Origin: Methanolobus sp. ZRKC5
GTDB taxonomy: Archaea > Halobacteriota > Methanosarcinia > Methanosarcinales > Methanosarcinaceae
Direction of reading: 5' to 3'
Length of the DNA: 64,000 bases
Assembly: GCF_038446525.1 (NCBI RefSeq)
Contig: NZ_CP151792.1
Coordinates: 2,232,001 to 2,296,000, forward strand
The notes below the pieces were generated by a model. The model saw nothing but the letters and a program-made list of their open reading frames with translations, searched no databases and was not told the origin of the DNA. Shown here piece by piece: positions 44,648 through 52,789 of the stretch. The position numbers were made by a program, and so were the translations under genes. Numbering within the stretch: the first letter of the stretch is position 1; the number at the start of each line of letters is the position of its first letter.

Positions 44648-45772
44648 TCAGCAAATCCCTATATTCTCTTTCTTTATGACGTGGTTGTAGTTTTTGTAAC
44701 CAAGGATATCAGCTAGCATATCTGTGTGCTTGCCTTTGACCTGTTCCAGTTCTTCGGATGTGTAGTCTGTGATGCCTTTTGCAAATACCTTTCCTTCACA
44801 GATGATCTCAACTATCTCTCCTCTGTCAAAGTCGTCATGTATACTTATAACTCCTGAAGGGAGCAGGCTCATGCTGCTTAGTATGGCATCCTTTGCACCG
44901 GCATCCACTTCAATGGAACCACATGCTTTTGAGAGTAGTATCCAGCGTATCCTGTTCTTTTGAACTTCCTGGTTTGCGAGGAACAGTGTTCCAATGTCTC
45001 CTCCATCAAGCACTTTTGTGACAATGTTATCAACACCGCTGTTGGCGATTATCATATAGCATCCTGACATGTGGCATATCTTTGCGGCTTCGATCTTGGT
45101 TCTCATTCCGCCAACACCTTTCATGCTTGTGGGATTACCTCCATAGCTTTCGATTTCAGGCGTGATATCTTCTACAAGACTAAGGAGTTTCGCATTGTTG
45201 TTGCGTTTGGGATTTTTATTATAAAGACCATCGATATCGGAAAGGATTATAAGGAGGTCGGCTTCCATCTTGCTGGCAACCATTGCAGAAAGTTTGTCAT
45301 TGTCACCGAATGTTGCTTCGATCTCGTTAACACACGTGCTGTCATTCTCATTGATGATCGGTATGACGCCGTAGCTAAGCAGGGTGGATATGCTGTTCCT
45401 CAGGTTTAGATATGTCAGCCTGTTGGAGAATGATTCGTAGGTAAGGAGAATTTGGGCCACTTTGAGGTTGTGTTTTGTGAAGGAATTTCCCCATTCCTGC
45501 ATTAGTAAACCCTGACCGACAGCAGCACATGCCTGCCTGACAGGTATTTCCTTTGGCCTGCTGTCAAAATCCAGTATGTCTATCCCAATACCGATTGCAC
45601 CTGAACTTACGAGGATAACTTTTTTGCCTGTCTCGTGCAGTTCAGCCACTTGTTGCGCCATGCTCTCCATAAATTGACGGTTAAGCTTGCCGTCTTCGGT
45701 ATTGATGGATGATGTGCCTACTTTTATGACGATCTTGTTCACATCATTGAAGAGCTCTTTCCTGTCGGTCAA
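44648..45772 (-). CDS. proB: Glutamate 5-kinase
   Basis: Phosphorylates glutamate in the first step of proline synthesis. The 374-aa protein has an amino-acid-kinase domain (KIVIKVGTSSI near the start, VSSGAIGIG, NENDSTCVNEIE, FGDNDKLSA, GVGGMRTKIEAAK) and a C-terminal PUA domain (VDAGAKDAI, then SIHDDFDRGEIVEI). I place the start at TTG 45772, because AGGAG is exactly 7 nt upstream and the family begins MTDRKELF. The longer frame from 45925 would overlap proA by about 95 nt and has no such support. It follows proA on the same strand, an operon of about 58 nt spacing. Confidence 0.93.
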   Translation of the reverse strand: MTDRKELFNDVNKIVIKVGTSSINTEDGKLNRQFMESMAQQVAELHETGKKVILVSSGAIGIGIDILDFDSRPKEIPVRQACAAVGQGLLMQEWGNSFTKHNLKVAQILLTYESFSNRLTYLNLRNSISTLLSYGVIPIINENDSTCVNEIEATFGDNDKLSAMVASKMEADLLIILSDIDGLYNKNPKRNNNAKLLSLVEDITPEIESYGGNPTSMKGVGGMRTKIEAAKICHMSGCYMIIANSGVDNIVTKVLDGGDIGTLFLANQEVQKNRIRWILLSKACGSIEVDAGAKDAILSSMSLLPSGVISIHDDFDRGEIVEIICEGKVFAKGITDYTSEELEQVKGKHTDMLADILGYKNYNHVIKKENIGIC

Positions 45773-45830
45773 AAGTGTTGCTCCTGTTTTTCTTACTGCC
45801 TTATTGATTTCTGTACGGCTCTTCTTCTTC

Positions 45831-47183
45831 TTATCTGGAAAGGGCATTTGATGCCGTCTTGTTGAGCCTGCGGTGTGTGAATTTCTTCGCATCAGGTCCT
45901 GCATAATCTGCGACCATGTCTCCATTGCCTACAAGTATATACTTGTAGATGAGCAGTCCTTCCATTCCTACCGGACCACGTGCGTGGATCTTGTTGGTAC
46001 TGATACCGACCTCCGCTCCTTTTCCATATCTGAAGCCGTCTGCAAATCTTGTGGATGCGTTGAGCATGACACTTGATGAATCGACAAGGTCGGTAAATCT
46101 CTTCTTTTTGAGATCGTTACATGTTATAATGGCATCAGTGTGATGGGAGCCATAGTGATTGATGTGCTCGATGGCTTCTTCCATTGAGGTGACTATCTTT
46201 ATGGAGAGTGTAAGGTCGTTGTACTCTGTTCTCCAGTCGTCTTCAGTGGCTCTAACTATGCTTTTAAGGAAGTCTATCTGTTCCAGTATTTTGAATGATC
46301 CATCATCACAGCGCATCTCTACGCCCGCTTCGTCGTACATCCTTGCCATTTTCGGAAGGAACTTTTCGGCTATATTCTCATTGATAAGCAGTGTTTCCAT
46401 TGCATTACATACTGCAGGGTACTGGACTTTGGAATCAAAACAGACGTTGTATGCTTTTCCAAAGTCTGCCTCGTCATCGACGTATACATGACAGATACCG
46501 TCTGCGTGTCCGAGAACTGGTATCTTTGTGTTGTCCTGCATGTATTTCACAAATACGTTGGAGCCCCTTGGAATAAGCAGGTCGATGTATGTGTCCAGAC
46601 GCAGGATGTCGTTGACCTCTTCCCTTGTTTCCATTAGCTGGAATGCGCCTGTTGTCATTCTCTTTACGGATTCTGCTGCTTCGTTTAGAAGATCGAAGAT
46701 AACACGATTGGAATTGAGTGCCTCGCTTCCGCCTTTAAATATGGTGGCATTCCCGCTTTTAAGGCACAGTGCCATGACCTGTGGCACTACATCAGGGCGT
46801 GCTTCAAATATTACTCCGATAAGTCCGATAGGGGAACTTACCTTGTAGAGTTCGAGTCCCTTATCAAGTTCAAGTGCATCAATGGTCTCCCCCACCGGGT
46901 CTTCAAGATTGATAACATCACGAATGCCGTCTATCATTCCGCTTATCTTGCTGTCGTTTACCTTGAGCCTGTCCACAAGAGCCTGGGAAAGTTCTCCTTT
47001 CCTTTTCAGCTTCTCAGCAGTCTCAACGTCCTTCCGGTTTGCTTCAAGTATCTTATCGCGATTATCGTTAAGTGCCTGTGCCATTGCTTCAAGAGCGGCA
47101 TTCTTTGTCTCAGTGCTGACACTTGCAAGGATGATGGATGCCTTCTTTGCCTCAATGACCTTTTCTTCAATTTCCAGAACCAT
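45831..47183 (-). CDS. proA: Gamma-glutamyl phosphate reductase
   Basis: Reduces glutamyl phosphate to glutamate semialdehyde for proline synthesis. The 450-aa aldehyde-dehydrogenase-like protein carries IGVIFEARPDVVPQ, the catalytic Cys in PAVCNAMETLL, and the C-terminal RFADGFRYGKGAEVGISTNK. ATG 47183 is chosen with GGTGG 8 nt upstream; GTG 47195 overlaps that site. First gene of a proA-proB unit. The IS66-like MITE lies upstream, between it and the divergent iorA. Confidence 0.96.
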   Translation of the reverse strand: MVLEIEEKVIEAKKASIILASVSTETKNAALEAMAQALNDNRDKILEANRKDVETAEKLKRKGELSQALVDRLKVNDSKISGMIDGIRDVINLEDPVGETIDALELDKGLELYKVSSPIGLIGVIFEARPDVVPQVMALCLKSGNATIFKGGSEALNSNRVIFDLLNEAAESVKRMTTGAFQLMETREEVNDILRLDTYIDLLIPRGSNVFVKYMQDNTKIPVLGHADGICHVYVDDEADFGKAYNVCFDSKVQYPAVCNAMETLLINENIAEKFLPKMARMYDEAGVEMRCDDGSFKILEQIDFLKSIVRATEDDWRTEYNDLTLSIKIVTSMEEAIEHINHYGSHHTDAIITCNDLKKKRFTDLVDSSSVMLNASTRFADGFRYGKGAEVGISTNKIHARGPVGMEGLLIYKYILVGNGDMVADYAGPDAKKFTHRRLNKTASNALSR

Positions 47184-47321
47184 AAAATAAACCACCTTGG
47201 GTTTTTTAAAAGAGTGATGTAAGTATTATATTATTTATAGTGATATTGCACATAGTTCTTTGGTTTTATATTTGTCGATTATAGTTGACTGCCTAGAGTT
47301 CGGTATTTTTGGATTTAATTT

Positions 47322-47515
47322 GTAACTATTCAGCCTGATAAAAACGCTATCAATAACAATCTTGACAAAAAGTTGAAACGTAAATTTCATTCGGATCATT
47401 TATTTTGATTGTTGCTATTGATTGCTTTTTTGATTGTTCGATTGTTAGTGAGCAGACATCTCTATTTCGATGAAATCAGTACCAATAGGCAAATCGTGCC
47501 AGGCTGAATAGTTAC
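47322..47515. mobile_element. 194-bp MITE with IS66-type ends
   Basis: GTAACTATTCAGCCTG at 47322-47337 is exactly the reverse complement of CAGGCTGAATAGTTAC at 47500-47515. Both ends are flanked outside by the same 8-bp TTTAATTT (47314-47321 and 47516-47523), a target-site duplication. Ends beginning GTAA with an 8-bp duplication are typical of the IS66 family. The interior of about 160 bp is AT-rich, holds no gene, and contains a second imperfect inverted repeat (ATCAATAACAATC near 47351 with GATTGTTGCTATTGAT near 47408). It is a non-autonomous element. Confidence 0.9.
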
Positions 47516-47648
47516 TTTAATTTTAATGTTCAGCGAATTTTTGTCTTTGTTTTATCAAATCACCATCTCCCTGCAGTATGTTAACACATAACATTCTCTT
47601 AGATATCTTTATCAATAATCATTAAGTATGGATTGGCAGGAGATTATC

Positions 47649-49478
47649 ATGAGCACACGCGAGTACATGCTGGGAAACGTTGCAATTGCACGCGGTATCG
47701 TTGAAGGAGGCGGACAGGTCATATCCGGGTATCCCGGGACACCGTCATCTGAGATCATCGGTACTCTGGCAGCAATGTTAGAAAGAGACTTTTATGTAGA
47801 GTGGTCGGTCAATGAGAAGGTTGCCCTTGAAGTGGCAGCCGGTGCTGCAATGACTGGAGTGCGTTCAGTAGTCACCATGAAACACGTGGGACTTAACGTA
47901 GCAGCAGACCCGTTACTAACCCTTGCATATACTGGTGTCAAGGGTAGTATGGTCATCATCGTTGCAGATGATCCATCATGTCATTCATCACAGAACGAAC
48001 AGGACACCCGCAGATATTCACAATTCTCACTAATTCCATGTCTGGACCCTGCCACACCGCAGGAAGCCAAGGATATGATGTCCTATGCGTTTGAATTCTC
48101 TAACAAGGTGCAGATGCCTGTAATATTCAGGCCTACAACTCGTATATCCCATGGAAAGTCCGATGTAGAGCTCGGACCCGTGAACGAGACCAAACCCACA
48201 GCAGATTTCCAGAAGGAACTTGAAAGATGGGTCATGGTTCCTAAGAATGCCAGGGTACAGCACGTTCATCTGCTTGAATTACAAAAGGACATCCTGACTG
48301 AGCTTGAAGACTCACCATGGAATTCACTTGAACTATGTGAGGGTGCCAAGGTCGGAGTCATAGCATCAGGAATCGCTTCTGTCTATGCAAAGGAAGCTAT
48401 CATCAAACAGGGTGTGGATGCATCATTCCTCAAGATTGGAACCTATCCTGTTCCTGAGAACAAGATACGCACTCTCATGGAGAACTCTGAGCGTATAATA
48501 ATTTTCGAAGAAATGGAGCCTGTGGTCGAAGAACGGGTCAGGATAATTGCACAGGAAACCGGTTCCAGCGTGGAAATAATCGGCAAGATGCAGGGGCCTG
48601 TTCCAAGGATATTCGAGCTTAACACCGACATCTGTGCAGATGTCCTTGCAGACGTTCTCGGACTCGAAAAGTCGGATGTTCCTGCTGAAGTCACAGAAGA
48701 TTTTGATTATGATGCATGCAGAATAGATCTGCCCATGCGTCCTCCTGTAATGTGTCCGGGATGCTCTCACAGGGCAACTTTCCATGTCATGAAAAAAGTC
48801 TATGGCAAGAATGCCATCTTCCCAAGTGACATCGGTTGCTACACACTGGGTATCCAGAGCGGTACAGTTGATACCACACTCTGTATGGGTGGTAGTATAA
48901 CCGTGGCGAGCGGAATGTATCAGGCAGGGGAGAAGAAACCTATCTGCTGTTCAATTGGTGACTCAACATTCTTCCATACCGGAATGAATGGTCTGCTCAA
49001 TGCTATCTATAATAAAGCCGACATCACAGTAACTATAGTAGACAACCGTATAACCGCAATGACCGGTCATCAGCCAAATCCTGGAATGGGCAAAACTGCC
49101 ACAGGCGAGAAAACCGTGGAAGTTTCAATTGAAGCTCTATGTCGGGGACTTGGTGCTGAATTTGTAGAAACCGTTGATCCATATGACCTTAAGCAGACGG
49201 AAGAGGTCTTCAAAAGAGCAAAGGACTACAAGGGAACATCCGTTGTAATCACAAGACAGCTTTGTGTCATCGATGCAAAACGTTCAGGTCTTCGCAGAAA
49301 ACCGTTCACCATCGATGCAGATGCGTGTGTGGGATGCAGGCTCTGTGTGAACCTGGGCTGTCCTGCAATTGAGTTTGATGCAAATACCAAAAAGGCATCT
49401 ATCAATGCAATGTGCACAGGCTGTGGAGTGTGTGCCAGTCTTTGTAAGTTTGATGCAATCTCGGAGGTGAAGAAATGA
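47649..49478 (+). CDS. iorA: Indolepyruvate:ferredoxin oxidoreductase, alpha subunit
   Basis: Oxidatively decarboxylates aryl-pyruvates such as indolepyruvate to aryl-acetyl-CoA, passing electrons to ferredoxin; it may run in reverse to make aromatic amino acids. The 609-aa protein has the N-terminal pyruvate-ferredoxin-oxidoreductase domains (ISGYPGTPSSEIIGTL, MKHVGLNVAADP), the thiamine diphosphate domain (GDSTFFHTGMNGLLNAIYN, then VDNRITAMTGHQ) and a C-terminal two-cluster ferredoxin domain (CVGCRLCVNLGC and CTGCGVCASLC). The first binding motif lacks the usual fourth Cys-Pro pattern but contains GCP. ATG 47649 follows GGAG at 7 nt. Its stop overlaps iorB by 4 nt (ATGA). Confidence 0.95.
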   Translation: MSTREYMLGNVAIARGIVEGGGQVISGYPGTPSSEIIGTLAAMLERDFYVEWSVNEKVALEVAAGAAMTGVRSVVTMKHVGLNVAADPLLTLAYTGVKGSMVIIVADDPSCHSSQNEQDTRRYSQFSLIPCLDPATPQEAKDMMSYAFEFSNKVQMPVIFRPTTRISHGKSDVELGPVNETKPTADFQKELERWVMVPKNARVQHVHLLELQKDILTELEDSPWNSLELCEGAKVGVIASGIASVYAKEAIIKQGVDASFLKIGTYPVPENKIRTLMENSERIIIFEEMEPVVEERVRIIAQETGSSVEIIGKMQGPVPRIFELNTDICADVLADVLGLEKSDVPAEVTEDFDYDACRIDLPMRPPVMCPGCSHRATFHVMKKVYGKNAIFPSDIGCYTLGIQSGTVDTTLCMGGSITVASGMYQAGEKKPICCSIGDSTFFHTGMNGLLNAIYNKADITVTIVDNRITAMTGHQPNPGMGKTATGEKTVEVSIEALCRGLGAEFVETVDPYDLKQTEEVFKRAKDYKGTSVVITRQLCVIDAKRSGLRRKPFTIDADACVGCRLCVNLGCPAIEFDANTKKASINAMCTGCGVCASLCKFDAISEVKK

Positions 49479-50071
49479 GTGCAGAAGGAATATCCAGATT
49501 CGATCTTGTAATTGCCGGGGTAGGTGGGCAGGGTACTATCCTTGCATCTGATATAATCGGTAAGGCTGCTGTAAAGGAAAATATGTCAGTGCGTGCAGCA
49601 GAGACTCATGGAATGGCACAACGTGGCGGCTCAGTTGTAAATCACATCAGGCTTGACTGTGAACTCGGTTCAATGATCCCTATGAAAGGTGCTGATGTAC
49701 TGCTTGCACTTGAGCCAAGTGAGGCTCTAAGGTATCTTGAATTCCTTTCTGATGACGGAGTCATCATAGTCAACACCGATCCAATTCTTCCGGTCACTGT
49801 AACTTCAGGACTTTGTAGCTATCCGGACGTAGATGCCATTGTTGAAAAACTTAAACAGAGCCACGATGTAAAAGCCTTCAATGCAACCGAACTTGCGAAA
49901 GAGGCAGGACATCCGCAGTCCATGAATGTTGTCATGGTGGGTGCAGTTTCAAATTACCTGCCAATATCTGTTGAAACTATTCTGGGATGCGTCAGGGAGC
50001 TTGTCCCTCAGAAGACAATTGATATCAATGTCAGGGCTTTTGAGATGGGCAGGTCCATAACACAGGGATAA
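49475..50071 (+). CDS. iorB: Indolepyruvate:ferredoxin oxidoreductase, beta subunit
   Basis: The 198-aa gamma-type domain of the enzyme (pyruvate/ketoisovalerate oxidoreductase family). It shows VIAGVGGQGTILASDIIG, AETHGMAQRGGSV and MKGADVLLALEPSEALR. It starts inside the end of iorA with an ATGA overlap, a sign of translational coupling, so both chains are made together. A hairpin overlaps the stop codon. Confidence 0.95.
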   Translation: MSAEGISRFDLVIAGVGGQGTILASDIIGKAAVKENMSVRAAETHGMAQRGGSVVNHIRLDCELGSMIPMKGADVLLALEPSEALRYLEFLSDDGVIIVNTDPILPVTVTSGLCSYPDVDAIVEKLKQSHDVKAFNATELAKEAGHPQSMNVVMVGAVSNYLPISVETILGCVRELVPQKTIDINVRAFEMGRSITQG

Positions 50072-50103
50072 TCTAAGATTATCCTGTCTTCATTTTCTTT
50101 TTT
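50062..50103 (+). terminator. Terminator hairpin overlapping the iorB stop codon
   Basis: ACAGGGATAATC (50062-50073) and GATTATCCTGT (50077-50087) pair with one bulged G, followed by a T-rich tract. The stem spans the TAA stop codon. Confidence 0.7.
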
Positions 50104-50294
50104 AGGTCTTTATTGGATCTCATATTTTCTACTCATGTTTTATTTGTAAATTTATTTGTCTTTTGTACATAGTTCTATCGATTTATGGGCCAAAAGTTAA
50201 GAATTATATTTTTATAATAACATTAATATTTTTGACAAAGTCTATATGGTATACTGTTCCATTATATATTGTATAAAAAATTTGGAGGGATTTT
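50072..50294. other. Intergenic region before the PASTA cluster
   Basis: About 220 nt after iorB are AT-rich. Apart from the terminator at its left end, tttttataataac near 50209-50221 is a possible TATA element for the next gene. GGAGGG lies just before ATG 50295. No other gene is seen. Confidence 0.4.
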
Positions 50295-50906
50295 ATGGCA
50301 TCTGTTGGTCAAAAACTATTAGATGTTCCATTTGGGGACATGATAAAAGAAATGGCTTTTGCTATTGCAGAGGGGCAAACTGCTCTGGACATTAATTCGA
50401 TTAATGTTGCGCAGGCCCTTGCAGAGACTGAACTGGAAGCTGGGAGTGTAATTCTCTATATAGAGGAGACGGTAGATGAGGATGGGAACGTAACTGCTAC
50501 TGATGTAGTTACCAATGATCAACCCATGTCCTTACTTACATATGGTCTTGAACCTCGTTTCTATGAATTCACCGAATCTGTTATTGAAGTCAAAATGACT
50601 ATATCAATGAAGAAGGAGTATTCAACAGAAAGGAAATATGGTAGAGAGTTCAAGTTCACCAACCAGTCGAAAATAAGTGGAAGCTACAAGTCCGGTGGTC
50701 TTGCAGGTCTTCTATTCGGTAAATCTAAGGTAAGCTACGAAAACACAACTAATGTTGCATACACATCGACTTATGATGCAACATATAAGTCAAAGTATAC
50801 CTTCAGTGAATCAGGTACCAGTCTTCTGCGTACAACACTCAAACCAGTGCCACCACCAGAGAGAGCTATCCCAACCGTCAGGGTCAAAGAGAGTTCCTCA
50901 GAGTAA
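50295..50906 (+). CDS. Unknown protein, first of a PASTA-linked cluster
   Basis: A 203-aa soluble protein with no signal peptide or membrane helix. I do not recognise it with confidence. It has an N-terminal helix (PFGDMIKEMAFAIAEGQTALD, then NSI), followed by beta strands (FYEFTESVIEVKMTISMKKEY), then a Ser/Thr/Tyr-rich, probably beta part (KISGSYKSGG, YENTTNVAYTSTYDATYK). The first two elements recur in the next protein, so these are paralogues; it faintly resembles DUF2589-type proteins. GGAGGG before ATG 50295 is a strong ribosome binding site. Predicted to act in the cytoplasm with the next three genes; the role is unknown. Confidence 0.75.
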   Translation: MASVGQKLLDVPFGDMIKEMAFAIAEGQTALDINSINVAQALAETELEAGSVILYIEETVDEDGNVTATDVVTNDQPMSLLTYGLEPRFYEFTESVIEVKMTISMKKEYSTERKYGREFKFTNQSKISGSYKSGGLAGLLFGKSKVSYENTTNVAYTSTYDATYKSKYTFSESGTSLLRTTLKPVPPPERAIPTVRVKESSSE

Positions 50907-50922
50907 GGCAGGTATATGTGAA

Positions 50923-50957
50923 TCAATGCAGTGATATCTGCATTGACAATTTATTTT
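50923..50957 (+). terminator. Hairpin between the first and second cluster genes
   Basis: TCAATGCAG (50923-50931) and CTGCATTGA (50938-50946) form a perfect 9-bp stem with a 6-nt loop, followed by a T-rich tract. It may end or attenuate the first message, giving more of the first protein than of the rest. Confidence 0.65.
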
Positions 50958-50984
50958 TAACAGAATATTGAAGGAGATTATACT

Positions 50985-51392
50985 TTGCCATCCAACAGTA
51001 GCGAAAGTATTGAAGAGGTTCTTGTCAGTCCGCTTTCAACCATATTAAGTGAAATGGGTAAATCCATTGCACAGACACAAAGGGCACTTGACCGTAATTC
51101 CATTGACACACAAATAGAACTTTCAACTGATGAAGCGCTTCAGGAGTTCGATCTTGAAGCCACCTGGTATCACATACCTGAAGTTGATATCGAACTTAAA
51201 ATGGCCCTGTCCATGAAGTATGAGGAAGAAAGGGATTCAAAAAACCGTATACGTGGGTACAAACGGGTCCTTAATGCAGCACCTTTGAATGCTTCTTACA
51301 AATCACTAAACTCATATGATGTAGAGGGTTCAAGCGTTCTTAAGGCGAAAATAGTATCAGTTCCTTCTTCTTCAAGGATAGTGGAAGAGTAA
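50985..51392 (+). CDS. Unknown protein, small paralogue in the PASTA-linked cluster
   Basis: A 135-aa soluble protein starting at TTG 50985, supported by AAGGAGA at 50971-50977. Its elements, LSEMGKSIAQTQRALDRNSID followed by WYHIPEVDIELKMALSMKYEEE (residues about 20-80), match those of the preceding protein. The C-terminal third is short and lacks the Ser/Thr-rich extension. No named domain recognised. It is 16 nt before the PASTA gene, so the two are surely co-transcribed. Confidence 0.75.
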   Translation: MPSNSSESIEEVLVSPLSTILSEMGKSIAQTQRALDRNSIDTQIELSTDEALQEFDLEATWYHIPEVDIELKMALSMKYEEERDSKNRIRGYKRVLNAAPLNASYKSLNSYDVEGSSVLKAKIVSVPSSSRIVEE

Positions 51393-51408
51393 TGAGTGGA
51401 GGGGTGGA

Positions 51409-52488
51409 ATGAGCGATATTACGGAATTAAGGCAGAATATTGAACGGTTAAATAAGTCAACAACTGCTGCATTAAAAAAACAGAGCTATACTCTGCTCCA
51501 GAAGAATATTGTCGGTATAGAATCTGAACTGGGGGCTGTCCAGAGGGAACTGGTGTCTAAAACAGATGTAGTGGATGAGTTGAAAAAAGAAAACCTGGTC
51601 CTGAAACAGGATTATGCTATCCTTGACAACAGGGTTCAGGAAATTCTTAAAGAAAAAGCTGAAAGTGATAAGAAACTGGAACAACTTTCACGTACAAGGC
51701 CTGAGTTATCTTCTGCAAACCTCGTTAAAGCTTTTCGTGATTCCCTTGTGCAGATGGATGAGTCTATAAATTCAGAGTCCTCAAGGGTGGATTATAACGT
51801 AAGTTCTATGAACATCAAACTCAGGACCAATATAGCTGTGAAGGACGATGAACTACGTTTCCAGCTTCCAAAGGCAGACGATGTTATTCCTGCAGACAAC
51901 CTGAGTGAGGTCGAATTCACTATAAATTCATCATCAAAAGAACGCATATTCTCTGATTATATTGATGTGCCTGATGTTGTAGGGTTGGATATGGACCTTG
52001 CAGTATCTATAATAAAGGCTGCTGGTTTTGTACAGGGCGAGGTAATTGAAAAAGACAGTTCTCTTGGACAGGCAACAGTACTCTCTCAGATACCCTCTGG
52101 CAGTTCGGTTGCAAAAGCTGGGGATGCTGTGGATCTGGTCATCTCAAAGATCACTTCAGTTGAGGTGCCAAATATTGTAGGTATGAATCTGGCTTCTGCT
52201 CAAAAAGCATTGGAAGCTGGCAAGCTTCATTCCGGAAAGGTGACTGAACAAACTGATGCTTTTAATGTCGGTAAGGTTCTCAGTCAGTCCGTAGCTGCCG
52301 GGGAGTATGCAGATATTGGAAGTGCAATTGATCTTGTGGTAGCCACTTCTAAGGTAGAGTTCACTGCGGTTTCAGGTATAACTGCAAAGCCTGTAGTCAC
52401 AGGGACTGTGAGGAATGTCAGAGCGGTGTTATCCGACAGGCAGGCCGCCAGAATATCGTCAGTCAGGAAGTCCACTTCCGGGAACTAA
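51409..52488 (+). CDS. Coiled-coil protein with two PASTA domains
   Basis: A 359-aa protein without signal peptide or membrane helix. Residues about 5-95 are a coiled coil (ELVSKTDVVDELKKENLVLK). Residues about 100-175 (LVKAFRDSLVQMDESINSES, then YNVSSMNIKLRTNIAV) look like a diverged copy of the helix-plus-strand unit of its two neighbours. Two PASTA domains follow (about 185-250, VPDVVGLDMDLAVSIIKAAG, and about 251-317, VPNIVGMNLASAQKALEAG), each ending in the LSQ-P/AG pattern. A basic tail of about 40 residues closes it. PASTA domains normally sit outside bacterial cells on kinases or penicillin-binding proteins, so a soluble archaeal one is unusual. GGAGGGGTGG before ATG 51409 is a very strong ribosome binding site. 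Confidence 0.85.
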   Translation: MSDITELRQNIERLNKSTTAALKKQSYTLLQKNIVGIESELGAVQRELVSKTDVVDELKKENLVLKQDYAILDNRVQEILKEKAESDKKLEQLSRTRPELSSANLVKAFRDSLVQMDESINSESSRVDYNVSSMNIKLRTNIAVKDDELRFQLPKADDVIPADNLSEVEFTINSSSKERIFSDYIDVPDVVGLDMDLAVSIIKAAGFVQGEVIEKDSSLGQATVLSQIPSGSSVAKAGDAVDLVISKITSVEVPNIVGMNLASAQKALEAGKLHSGKVTEQTDAFNVGKVLSQSVAAGEYADIGSAIDLVVATSKVEFTAVSGITAKPVVTGTVRNVRAVLSDRQAARISSVRKSTSGN

Positions 52489-52493
52489 GTTGC

Positions 52494-52739
52494 ATGCCTG
52501 TGGAAACACATATTATAAGGGTTGCCGATAATGCAACCCCTTCTCAGGTAGAAGGTATTCTAAAAGCCCTTGTTGGTGTGGGTGGGCGTGTTGAGGTTGT
52601 TGCAAACAAGAGCATAATTGCCACTTTCAATGGTGACTATGCAGGTTTGATAAAGGGAAAACCCGGTGTCCAGCTTGTTGGAGGGGTTAATTTCGGGGGC
52701 AGAACTATCAGGAAAGTTGTGAAACGCAGCTCTACATAA
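52494..52739 (+). CDS. Small protein, possibly subtilisin-propeptide/I9-like fold
   Basis: An 81-aa soluble protein starting 5 nt after the PASTA gene. The order of strands and helices (HIIRVADN, a helix PSQVEGILKALVG, RVEVVANKSIIATF, LIKGKPGVQLVGGV) resembles the inhibitor I9 or subtilisin-propeptide fold; this is inference by pattern only. The last residues are basic. No subtilase gene is in the window. It is the fourth and last gene of the cluster; two hairpins follow before the convergent galU. Confidence 0.7.
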   Translation: MPVETHIIRVADNATPSQVEGILKALVGVGGRVEVVANKSIIATFNGDYAGLIKGKPGVQLVGGVNFGGRTIRKVVKRSST

Positions 52740-52746
52740 TTGTATG

Positions 52747-52764
52747 CTTCATTTTGCAATGAAG
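52747..52764 (+). terminator. Terminator hairpin at the end of the PASTA cluster
   Basis: CTTCATT (52747-52753) and AATGAAG (52758-52764) form a perfect 7-bp stem with a TTGC loop just after the last stop codon of the cluster. Confidence 0.55.
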
Positions 52765-52789
52765 TTATCAAAGGCAGTGGGAAAATATG

